This document shows, one piece after another, positions 35,484-43,452 of a stretch of DNA of 64,000 nucleotides. The position numbers and the translations under genes were made by a program. Below the pieces are notes generated by a model. The model saw only the letters and a program-made list of their open reading frames with translations. It ran no database searches and was not told the origin of the DNA. Origin of the DNA: Treponema socranskii subsp. paredis ATCC 35535 (GTDB lineage: Bacteria > Spirochaetota > Spirochaetia > Treponematales > Treponemataceae); contig KE332516.1 of assembly GCA_000413015.1 (NCBI GenBank), positions 372,001-436,000 on the forward strand, read 5' to 3'. How positions within the stretch are numbered: the stretch's first letter is position 1; every line of letters starts with the position of its first letter.

Positions 35484-35585
35484 TTGACTCAAACCGAACC
35501 TTAACTTGTATACTATTTTACGGAGGAAACCTATGAATGAATTTAACGGCGTAGCCGATACCATGCTTATTCCTATGGCGGCGCG
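35484..35585 (+). repeat. Direct repeat B: promoter and 5' end of the intact methyltransferase gene
   Basis: It matches 32833-32934 with one mismatch. It includes the -35 TTGACT (35484-35489), -10 TATACT (35509-35514), a 19-base spacer and GGAGG seven bases before ATG 35533. Confidence 0.95.
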
Positions 35586-36342
35586 GATTTATGTGTCAAA
35601 ACGCTTTCCCGAATATTTTTATGACAAAACGGCTTTGGAACTGGAAGGAAAAATCCCTGCGGATGCGCTTGAGCGGATTCAAAAATCATCTTCCGAATAC
35701 ACGATGCTGGCTTCCGTTGCGCGCTATTATAATTTTGACGAAATGATTAAAAATTTTCTTAATCGACACGAAAGGTGCAATATCGTCAATCTCGGCGCGG
35801 GACTGGAAACGGCCGCTTTTCGGCTGCATGCGGACGGCACGATTTTTTACGAAATCGATTTACCCGAAGTGATCGACCGGCGAAAAAATATTTTGGGTGC
35901 AAAAGAAAACGAAAAGCTTATCGCAGCCGATATTTTTGCTTTGGAATGGACTGCGCACATCGACACTTCGCTCCCATCTTTGCTGATTGTCTCGGGCGTA
36001 TTTCAATATTTCCGCGAAGAAAAAATCGTGCGGTTTTTGTCGGACGTAAAAAAGCACTTTCCGAAAGGAGAATTGATTTTCGATGCGACGAATGAAATCG
36101 GCATAAAATATGCGAATAAGTATGTGCAAAAAACGGGCAACACGTCGGCGCAAATGTATTTTTACGTAAACGACGGTCGGGCTTTTGCGAAAAAATGCGG
36201 TACGGAGCTCGTTGAACAGCGTACTTTTTATACCGCAGCGCGGAAAATGCTGAAACGCAAACTCAAGCTGTACACCCGTATCGCGATGAAAGTGTGCGAC
36301 GACGGCGGAAGAACGATCATCCTGCATTTAAAGCTGAACTGA
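35533..36342 (+). CDS. Class I SAM-dependent methyltransferase, PPM1/TcmP type
   Basis: This 269-residue enzyme has the leucine-carboxyl/TcmP-like O-methyltransferase layout: N-terminal helices (YVSKRFPEYFYDKTALELEG), the SAM loop NIVNLGAGLETAAFRL (about residues 79-94), the acidic ribose-binding FYEIDLPEVIDRRKN, and LLIVSGVFQYFREEKIVRFL. Substrate is unknown. The start is fixed by a promoter and GGAGG. Its first 18 codons with the whole promoter are duplicated 2651 bases upstream, enclosing the accessory genes. Confidence 0.85.
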   Translation: MNEFNGVADTMLIPMAARIYVSKRFPEYFYDKTALELEGKIPADALERIQKSSSEYTMLASVARYYNFDEMIKNFLNRHERCNIVNLGAGLETAAFRLHADGTIFYEIDLPEVIDRRKNILGAKENEKLIAADIFALEWTAHIDTSLPSLLIVSGVFQYFREEKIVRFLSDVKKHFPKGELIFDATNEIGIKYANKYVQKTGNTSAQMYFYVNDGRAFAKKCGTELVEQRTFYTAARKMLKRKLKLYTRIAMKVCDDGGRTIILHLKLN

Positions 36343-36382
36343 ACAGAGCGGACGAGCAAGGGCTTTGATGCGATCGAAACGC

Positions 36383-38260
36383 TTATCGGCTTTGTTCTGC
36401 GAGACGGTCTCTTAACAATTTTGCGCGTGCGTGATTCGGAACAAGGGCAAGCGCATAACCTGCCGAACGGAGCGCTTCCCTCGTTTTACCCTGTGCGCTA
36501 TAGATGAGCGCCATGCGGTATTGGATTTCCGCCCGCTGCATCGCGTCCGCCGCACGGACGGAAGAGGCCGCATAGAGATCGAGCGCCTGTATGTTTGAGC
36601 CGAGGCTTTCGTATATCATCGCAAGGTTCATGCACGACGGCGTAGAGACGAGGGAGGAAATCGTTTTGCCGTCCGTGCCGCCGCCGCTTTCGTACACGCA
36701 GTATTCGTAGAGTCGTATCGCCGTATCGGCAAGCCGGCTGTAAGCTGCAAACCACGCCGCATATTCGGCTTCGCGGATCGTCATATCGCGGACATTCGAA
36801 GCGCACGCTTCCCAAAAATCGCGCGACGGGTCAAAACCGTATTTTGCGGCCATGCTCTTTCGAAAAAGGCGGAAAGCGTCGTCGTAACGCCGGTAAGCTA
36901 AAAGGCGGTTCAGCGCAAATTCGAAAATAACGTCGGGATAAACGTTTGCGCCGACGCTGCCGCGTTCGAGTTCGTTCCATACGTCGGATATTTTTTCATC
37001 CGGTGTCAGAGAAAAATCGGTTTCGTATTTTAAATTCAAGCGCGCGATATACAGCACGGGATTATTGATTCTCTCGAGGCTTCGATCGATGCGGTATTCG
37101 GCGTCGCTCACCGGAATCTTTGCACGCCTGTCGTAAGCTTCCATTTTGAGCGTCGCAAGGCCGTTGTCCCTGAGCGTAAGTTCCTGCATATCTTCCGCCG
37201 GAGGCATACTCGTCCGCCGTGCAAAATCGGCATAGGCGATGAGAGCGGGCGCATAATCGGGCCACGCGTTTACCGTATCGGTCAAAAGTCGGCTCGCTTC
37301 GTCGTCGTTGCCGTTTGCTTCGGCATACAGCGCGCTGTTGACGAAGAGAGAAGGCAAAAGAGAGTTCACGTTTTCGTCAGCGATGTTCATACCGCCGGTA
37401 TTCCGCTCCATTTGGGCAATGACGCTGCGCCTCGCCCGCTCGGCTTCTTCCGTCTCCGAAAGCGCGATATGAGAGTCGGAAAGAACGGCGGCTATTTCAA
37501 CGGGCGACACTCTGTGACGGGAACGAATCGAAGATGTCGGATAGAGCGAGTGGGCTTTTTCGGCATAGGCGGCCGCTTCTCCGAAACGGCGCGAATCGAA
37601 CATGACGAGACTCCAAAAAAACGCGTCTTCGACCTCAAAGCAGTCGGCGGGTTTTACCGAATACGCCGTATCGTAGTTGCCGTCTTTTAAGCAGATAAGC
37701 GCCGCGTTGCGTAGCCAGTACCCGTCTTTCGAGCCGGCGTATGCGTCGCAAAAAATCGAAAAAAATCGATTGTCGAAATATTCGGAAGCGCTTGCTCTTT
37801 TTTCGGATGCAAGTTCACGTAAGTACGCTTCGGAATACACCGAGCCGAAGCGCGTACCGCGAAGGCATTCGGCGATCTTTACCGCTTCCGCCCCCCTTCC
37901 GGAGCGCATCAAAAACTGCGCGTACACCGCGGACATTTCGGGATTTTTCGGATTGCGCTTCAATCCGCGCACGAGCGTCTTTTCCGCAAGAGCCGTCTCT
38001 CCCATTTCAAAATAGCGGCGGTATATGCCGATGCGCGACCACGAATCGTATACGTATTTTTCGGCTTTTTTCAATTCCGAAAGGGCATCCCTATCCTGCC
38101 CCTGTTCGCTGAGCGCGTCGATTTCATCGAGCATGCCGGTAAACGACGAACGGGATGCGCTCATCTTGCACGATGCGGCACATATAATGAGATAAGAATT
38201 AATAATTAATAAAAACAGAGGTAAAAAGCGCGGCGCAAAATGTTCAGGCAGTTTTTTCAT
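36383..38260 (-). CDS. TPR-repeat lipoprotein
   Basis: The product is 625 residues with a signal ending in a possible lipobox (IICAASC, about residue 31), so it is likely anchored in an envelope membrane. The rest is a helical TPR solenoid: SELKKAEKYVYDSWSRIGIY, ETALAEKTLVRGLKRNPKNP and a C-terminal pair QALDLYAASSVRAADAMQRAE and ALRSAGYALALVPNHARAK. TPR lipoproteins act as scaffolds in envelope assembly or transport; no partner can be read. GAGGGG precedes ATG 38260. It follows nusB by 20 bases. Confidence 0.75.
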   Translation of the reverse strand: MKKLPEHFAPRFLPLFLLIINSYLIICAASCKMSASRSSFTGMLDEIDALSEQGQDRDALSELKKAEKYVYDSWSRIGIYRRYFEMGETALAEKTLVRGLKRNPKNPEMSAVYAQFLMRSGRGAEAVKIAECLRGTRFGSVYSEAYLRELASEKRASASEYFDNRFFSIFCDAYAGSKDGYWLRNAALICLKDGNYDTAYSVKPADCFEVEDAFFWSLVMFDSRRFGEAAAYAEKAHSLYPTSSIRSRHRVSPVEIAAVLSDSHIALSETEEAERARRSVIAQMERNTGGMNIADENVNSLLPSLFVNSALYAEANGNDDEASRLLTDTVNAWPDYAPALIAYADFARRTSMPPAEDMQELTLRDNGLATLKMEAYDRRAKIPVSDAEYRIDRSLERINNPVLYIARLNLKYETDFSLTPDEKISDVWNELERGSVGANVYPDVIFEFALNRLLAYRRYDDAFRLFRKSMAAKYGFDPSRDFWEACASNVRDMTIREAEYAAWFAAYSRLADTAIRLYEYCVYESGGGTDGKTISSLVSTPSCMNLAMIYESLGSNIQALDLYAASSVRAADAMQRAEIQYRMALIYSAQGKTREALRSAGYALALVPNHARAKLLRDRLAEQSR

Positions 38261-38280
38261 AACGCCCCTCGTTCCGCCCG

Positions 38281-38760
38281 CTATTCGGCGGACGTATCTG
38301 CGGAAAGCGGAGCGGCCGTTTCCGCAGAAGACGGCAAAACGGAAAAAGCTTTACCGACTTTATCGAGTACTGCGTTGATAAAACGAAACGAATCGTAGGC
38401 TCCGAATTCCTTTGCGATCTGGATGGCTTCGTCTATGACGACGGAAGCGCCGACGTCTTTTTGATATAAGAGCGAATACACGCTCATGCGCAAAATGGAT
38501 AAGGATACTTTATTTACGCGGGTGAAATCCCAATTCGCAGCGAGATGCTTTTTTATATTTTCGTCTATTTCGGAAAGATGCTCGACCGTACCGGCGGCCA
38601 AAAGCCGTGCGAACGCGTATTCTTCTTTGTTCGCGTTTTCGGCGGGAACTCCGTTTTCCGACACCCACGAAAAAGTGAGCAGGTCTTCAAGCGGAATTCC
38701 GCCCACTTCGTAAGAATACAGCGTTTGAAATGCAAGCACCCTCCCCTTTCTGCGCGACAC
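38281..38760 (-). CDS. nusB: Transcription antitermination factor NusB
   Basis: This 159-residue RNA-binding protein joins NusE/S10 at boxA for rRNA antitermination. The N-terminus MSRRKGRVLAFQTLYSYEVGG and the C-terminal LSILRMSVYSLLYQKDVGAS, VVIDEAIQIAKEFG and FINAVLDKVGK are family signatures. A 15-residue Ala/Ser/Thr tail beyond the usual end is extra. It lies nine bases downstream of the foldase gene. Confidence 0.93.
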   Translation of the reverse strand: MSRRKGRVLAFQTLYSYEVGGIPLEDLLTFSWVSENGVPAENANKEEYAFARLLAAGTVEHLSEIDENIKKHLAANWDFTRVNKVSLSILRMSVYSLLYQKDVGASVVIDEAIQIAKEFGAYDSFRFINAVLDKVGKAFSVLPSSAETAAPLSADTSAE

Positions 38761-38769
38761 GGGATTTCC

Positions 38770-39870
38770 TTACCAGCTTAAAAGTTTATCCAATTCGGCG
38801 CCGGTTTTTTTGCGGTCGACGTTTTCGCTTACGTCGAGCGATTTGGAAATCTCGTTTGCGGCCTTTTGCAAATACGCCATCTGCTGCTGCTGACCGAGAT
38901 ACTGCTTGATGTAATTGTAAACGGTGATGGTCGTTCCCGGACGGACGATATCGCTCAAACCGAGCAGTTTCGCGTCGTATTTTTCTACGATGGAATAAAA
39001 TTGATAATTCGTGTCGTTATCCTGCACGTCGGAAATGTATCCGGGAGTGCGGGAAAAGAGTTCGAGCAGCACGCGATAAGATATGCCGAGCTGTACGGCG
39101 CTCGTTTCGGTTTTGTTGATAAGCATTTCGCCCGCTTGAAAACCGGATTTTTCAGCTTGAGAACGGACTCCGATCTGCGTACGTGCGGAGGACGGATCCT
39201 TTGCGTTTTTGAGCGTATTCCACATTTCCGTCGCTTTCGCTTTCGCATCGTCCGGAGAAGATCCTTTCGGCACAATGACGAGGAAGAGGCGGAGCATATC
39301 GCTCCACACGAAATTCGCTTTATTCATTTCGTAAAACGAACGGATATCTTCGTCCGTCGGAGCGACGTTGCGCAGTTCGGCTTCGCGCTGCTGCTGGATA
39401 TACTGCTGCGCCGTGATCTGCGCTTTGAGGTAGTCTTTATACTCGGCGATGGACATGCCGGCCTGCTGCTTCATAAACTCGTCGAGCGACATCTTCGTCT
39501 GCTGACGCACAATCGTATTGAGTTCCTGTTCGGTAATCGTATCGTTTCTGCCGATCATCTGCGACATCGATTGGAGAAAGTTTTGATTTACCGTACTGTC
39601 GGTAATGGAAATGCCCGCTTTTTGCGCCGCCTGATTGATGAGCTTTTCGGAAATGAGCGCGTCGAGCGTTTGCTTACGCTCGTCGACGGTCAGCACCCTG
39701 CCCGCCTGCTTTTCGTACACGCCGACGCGCGTTTTGAGCTGCTTGACGGTAATCGATTCGCTTTTGTTGAGCTTTATAACCGCGAGCACTTGCAAATCCG
39801 ACTGCGCGAAAACGGACGCGGCCGAAATCATCAACATGCAACAGATGAGGGTAAAACGGTTCACTTTCAT
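38770..39870 (-). CDS. SurA/PrsA-like periplasmic foldase
   Basis: This 366-residue protein has a signal peptide (LICCMLMISAASVFAQ). A SurA-type N-terminal domain follows (VLTVDERKQTLDALISEKLI, AAQKAGISITDSTVNQNFLQ) and then a rotamase-like region (DMLRLFLVIVPKGSSPDDAK). The parvulin core is weak, so it may be a chaperone without isomerase activity. It would help outer-membrane protein folding. Start at 39870 has AAGGA ten bases upstream. It lies between alaS and nusB in one apparent operon. Confidence 0.75.
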   Translation of the reverse strand: MKVNRFTLICCMLMISAASVFAQSDLQVLAVIKLNKSESITVKQLKTRVGVYEKQAGRVLTVDERKQTLDALISEKLINQAAQKAGISITDSTVNQNFLQSMSQMIGRNDTITEQELNTIVRQQTKMSLDEFMKQQAGMSIAEYKDYLKAQITAQQYIQQQREAELRNVAPTDEDIRSFYEMNKANFVWSDMLRLFLVIVPKGSSPDDAKAKATEMWNTLKNAKDPSSARTQIGVRSQAEKSGFQAGEMLINKTETSAVQLGISYRVLLELFSRTPGYISDVQDNDTNYQFYSIVEKYDAKLLGLSDIVRPGTTITVYNYIKQYLGQQQQMAYLQKAANEISKSLDVSENVDRKKTGAELDKLLSW

Positions 39871-39953
39871 TGTATCTAAGTCCTTTTCAATAATAACAAA
39901 TTGCACTGCGATGTGTTACACGAACGCAGACCGTAACGAAGATCTGCCGGGCG

Positions 39954-41762
39954 CTAAGCTCCGAGCGGAAGCCCTCCCGAGATGACCGCACGGATGCGGC
40001 GCACGCCCGCGGAAGACGACTGCTCTTTCGTTATCTTAAACTGCCCGATTTGCGCCGTATGCTCGACGTGCGGACCCGCGCACACTTCTTTACTGAAGTC
40101 TCCGATGGAATACACGGTAACGCGTTCACCGTATTTGTCGCCGAAAAGCGCACGCGCACCGGTATCTTTAGCCTCGTCGAGGCTCATCTCTTCCACCGAA
40201 ACGGGAAGGTCGCGCGCAATCTGTTCGTTTACCAAATCTTCGACTTTTTGCACTTCTTCTTTCGTCAATGCACGTGAAAAAGAAAAATCGAAGCGGAGGC
40301 GTTCGGGCGTAATATTCGAACCCTTTTGCGCGACTTCCGGCCCGAGCACCCGCTTGAGCGCTTCGTGCAGCAAGTGCGTCGCCGTATGATATTTCGTCGA
40401 AATCTCCGAATGATCGCCGAGACCGCTTTTAAAAGCGCCGGCGCTCAGCGTACGCGATTCTTCCTGATGCTTTTTTTCTTCTTCTTTGAACGAATCGATA
40501 TCGACCGTCATACCGTGTTCGCGTCCGAGCTCTTCGGTCAGTTCGATCGGAAAACCGAAGGTATCGTAGAGCCTGAAAGCGACGCGGCCGGGAATCGTTT
40601 TTTGCGGATTTTTTAATAAATTCGGCAAAAGCTTTTCAAACTCCGCTTCGCCCTTTTTCAGCGTTGCAAGAAATTTATCCTCTTCCGCGCCAAGCTGTTC
40701 GAAAATAAAATCTTTTTTACCTTCGAATTCAGGATAAGCTTTAATGTATTCGCCGATGACGACGTCCGCAGGCTTGGCGAGAAAGGCGCCTTCAATGCCG
40801 ATCTTCCGCCCGTGGCGCACCGCACGGCGGATCACTCTGCGCAGAATATAGCCCGCGCCGACATTGCTCGGCGTTACCGCTTTTTGGTCGCCTAAAATAA
40901 AAGTCGCCGTACGCACGTGATCGGAAATGATACGGATCGATATGTCGACGTCTTCGTTTTCGCCGTACTTTTTTCCGGAAAGCGATTCGATGCAGCGGAT
41001 GATCGGAACGAAGACATCGATTTCGTAAACGGATTTCATACCGCCGAGCATCGCGACCGTGCGCTCGGCTCCCATGCCGGTGTCGACGCATTTTCGCGAA
41101 AGGGGTTCGAACGTACCGTCTGCGGTTTTATTGTACTGCATAAATACGTTGTTCCAGATTTCGACGTATTTTCCGCACGGACAGCCCGGCCGGCAATGAG
41201 AAGCGCACGCTTCTTTTCCCGTATCGTAAAAGATTTCAGTGTCGGGACCGCAGGGACCGGTCAAACCCGCAGGCCCCCACCAGTTGTCGCTCCGCGGCAG
41301 ATAAAAAATCCGCTCGCGCGGAACGCCGCAGCTTTCCCAAATGGCGGCCGCTTCATCGTCGCGAGGAACCCCGTCTTCGCCCGCAAACACCGTCACGGAA
41401 ATTTTTTCCGGCGGAATCGCAAGCCATTCTTTACCCGTCAAAAATTCCCAGCTGAAAGCGATCGATTCTTTTTTAAAATAATCGCCGAGCGACCAGTTGC
41501 CGAGCATTTCAAAAAACGTCAAATGCGACGGATCTCCGACCGAATCGATGTCGCCGGTGCGTACGCACTTTTGATAGTCGGTGAGCCGCGTTCCTTCGGG
41601 ATGATTTTGACCCGAAAGATAGGGAACGAGCGGCTGCATGCCGGCGGTCGTAAACAAAACGGTGGGATCGTTGTCGGGAATGAGCGACTGACCGCTTATT
41701 TCCGCATGTCCTTTGCTTTTAAAAAACGCGATATATTTGGATCGAAGTTCATCTACAGTCAT
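39954..41762 (-). CDS. alaS: Alanyl-tRNA synthetase, short form without C-Ala domain
   Basis: The enzyme has 602 residues and charges tRNA-Ala. The class II catalytic core is intact (MTVDELRSKYIAFFKSKGHA, PNDPTVLFTTAGM-like DNDPTVLFTTAGMQPLVPYL, FFEMLGNWSLGDYFKKE, GMGAERTVAMLGG). The editing domain metal site HTATHLLHEA and CAGPHVEHT is present near the C-terminus. Sequence ends right after editing domain, so the C-Ala/oligomerisation domain (about 270 residues in E. coli AlaRS) is absent. A cysteine-rich insert (CASHCRPGCPCGKY, about 187-200) may bind zinc. Confidence 0.93.
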   Translation of the reverse strand: MTVDELRSKYIAFFKSKGHAEISGQSLIPDNDPTVLFTTAGMQPLVPYLSGQNHPEGTRLTDYQKCVRTGDIDSVGDPSHLTFFEMLGNWSLGDYFKKESIAFSWEFLTGKEWLAIPPEKISVTVFAGEDGVPRDDEAAAIWESCGVPRERIFYLPRSDNWWGPAGLTGPCGPDTEIFYDTGKEACASHCRPGCPCGKYVEIWNNVFMQYNKTADGTFEPLSRKCVDTGMGAERTVAMLGGMKSVYEIDVFVPIIRCIESLSGKKYGENEDVDISIRIISDHVRTATFILGDQKAVTPSNVGAGYILRRVIRRAVRHGRKIGIEGAFLAKPADVVIGEYIKAYPEFEGKKDFIFEQLGAEEDKFLATLKKGEAEFEKLLPNLLKNPQKTIPGRVAFRLYDTFGFPIELTEELGREHGMTVDIDSFKEEEKKHQEESRTLSAGAFKSGLGDHSEISTKYHTATHLLHEALKRVLGPEVAQKGSNITPERLRFDFSFSRALTKEEVQKVEDLVNEQIARDLPVSVEEMSLDEAKDTGARALFGDKYGERVTVYSIGDFSKEVCAGPHVEHTAQIGQFKITKEQSSSAGVRRIRAVISGGLPLGA

Positions 41763-41887
41763 AAATTCGATAATATAAATTCACCGCTTTAATGTCAAGG
41801 CGGAAGCGGCTCTTATATCGAGGACATGTGATATTTTCGTTTATGAGCGGTGAAAGAGCACGACTCCTTTGTTCGGATAAAGCACGC

Positions 41888-43174
41888 TCAATCGTCGTCG
41901 AGACCCCACCAATTTCCGATCATACGTTTCCACCGGGCGGTAAAAGAGTTCGAGTGCGCTGTGACCGTTACCGCGGAACCGAAACAAGCCGGTACATCCG
42001 CACTTCCCGTATCGTCACGCACAAGGGGGTGGTCTTCTAAGTAGTCTTTCATCTCGTCCACGCTGGTCGGATCTCGGAACGATACGCTTACTTCTCCGAC
42101 TTTACCGGAAAGGGGACTCGTTATGATGATGCTTCCGATCTCGGTTGACCGCATGGTTTCCAAGATTATCTTCTTTCCCGTATCCAAACTTACCGCTCCG
42201 CCGAGCCGTAACTCGCCTTTCTCGTCTATCGAAACGGAATTCAAATCAGCGGCAGCAATGAGGATATTTCTAAAAGAAAGATATTTGTCGTAGGAAACGG
42301 AAAAATTGTTTGCCTTGATTTTGCATTGCTTTCCCGAAATAGACGCGAAATCGACGGAATGGTCTACGCCGTTGCCGCTCGTAGAAATCGACGGCAGAGC
42401 GCTTATGCCGGAAACGTCGATATCGTCCATTAAAATGATGACGCCCGCTTCGTCCGGTCCCAAACCCTTTACAGCGCCCAAAGCACCCGTCATATTGCCA
42501 GAGCTGCTCCAGTAAAAATGCGTCGGCTTATACGGCGTGCTCTGTTGCGGAGAATATGTGCTTTGGCCGTATGATTTTATGCCGTCCGCTCCGTTTTGCG
42601 TCGCAAAATAGACGGGCGCATTTTCATTTTTTTTCAGCGTAAGGGAAATATCGTTTTCTCCCGTATCGGGCGTATAAAAATTATCGGTAAAATAGTAGTT
42701 TGTTCCGGCCCAATTCACAAGGGAATCGGGCGAAACCCCGGAAAAGACGGTATGCTCCGTTCGGGCGGAAGTCGTATACGTGACGAGGACGCATACGAAG
42801 CACTTCGTCTTCGCTTGTACGCGCTGAAAAAAGAGCGGCTGCGGCCGCGATAGATCGGCTCCCTTCCGCGACACGGCTTGGATGAGTCCTTTATAACGCT
42901 GCGCTTCGCCCGGGCTCGGCGGAGAGAACTGCCCATTACCAATATTTTTGATTTCGGCAGGATCGGCATCTTCACCGAACAAAAAGCCGTAAATCGACCA
43001 CTGTCCTTCCGAAACGCCGGATGCAGCCCTCGCATGGGACGAAACGCTTTGCGGCACTAAGGGGGGAACCGTAAATGCAATACCGTCCGTCTCTCTGCCG
43101 CCGAACACATCGCTGCAGGACAAAACGGTAAAACCGGCAAAAACCGCCGCGGCGGCAAAAATCGCTTTTTTCAT
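41888..43174 (-). CDS. Unknown lipoprotein
   Basis: The product has 428 residues with a clear lipoprotein signal (MKKAIFAAAAVFAGFTVLSC, cysteine at residue 20). The rest is low in charge and rich in Ser, Gly, Thr and Val, with parallel beta-helix or adhesin-like character in the middle (AGVIILMDDIDVSGISALPS, then INNAKK-type rungs ISGKQCKIKANNFSVSYDKY). Comparable spirochaete lipoproteins are predicted surface or periplasmic proteins, but I recognise no specific family. GAGGAG lies eight bases before ATG 43174. Confidence 0.7.
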   Translation of the reverse strand: MKKAIFAAAAVFAGFTVLSCSDVFGGRETDGIAFTVPPLVPQSVSSHARAASGVSEGQWSIYGFLFGEDADPAEIKNIGNGQFSPPSPGEAQRYKGLIQAVSRKGADLSRPQPLFFQRVQAKTKCFVCVLVTYTTSARTEHTVFSGVSPDSLVNWAGTNYYFTDNFYTPDTGENDISLTLKKNENAPVYFATQNGADGIKSYGQSTYSPQQSTPYKPTHFYWSSSGNMTGALGAVKGLGPDEAGVIILMDDIDVSGISALPSISTSGNGVDHSVDFASISGKQCKIKANNFSVSYDKYLSFRNILIAAADLNSVSIDEKGELRLGGAVSLDTGKKIILETMRSTEIGSIIITSPLSGKVGEVSVSFRDPTSVDEMKDYLEDHPLVRDDTGSADVPACFGSAVTVTAHSNSFTARWKRMIGNWWGLDDD

Positions 43175-43359
43175 AACGCTCACTCCTCTATAATATACCG
43201 TGTTCACAGTCCGCCTGCGGCGCACATCCGAAAACGGTATGTCATACGGTTCGATTCCTCCTTTATATAAAAGGCGGAATCCGCCCTATGATATTGTAGC
43301 ATAAACAACAAATAAAAACAACTTTTTCTTTGACACGTTTTTTACCGGCTCCCGCTCCG

Positions 43360-43394
43360 TAAAAAAACGGCCGCCCTTTCGGACGGCCGTTTTC
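43360..43394 (-). terminator. Terminator of the PFOR gene
   Basis: ACGGCCG (43390-43384 on the minus strand) pairs with CGGCCGT (43373-43367), followed by seven T residues. It lies about 60 bases past the stop codon. Confidence 0.85.
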
Positions 43395-43452
43395 GTTACA
43401 TTACATTTGTACGATTTTTATGCGCTTTACGCGCACTTTGCACATACGCCGA

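Noticed and set aside
41792-42040. A small plus-strand frame beside alaS
   Set aside because: It overlaps the end of the lipoprotein gene antisense and has no start signals.
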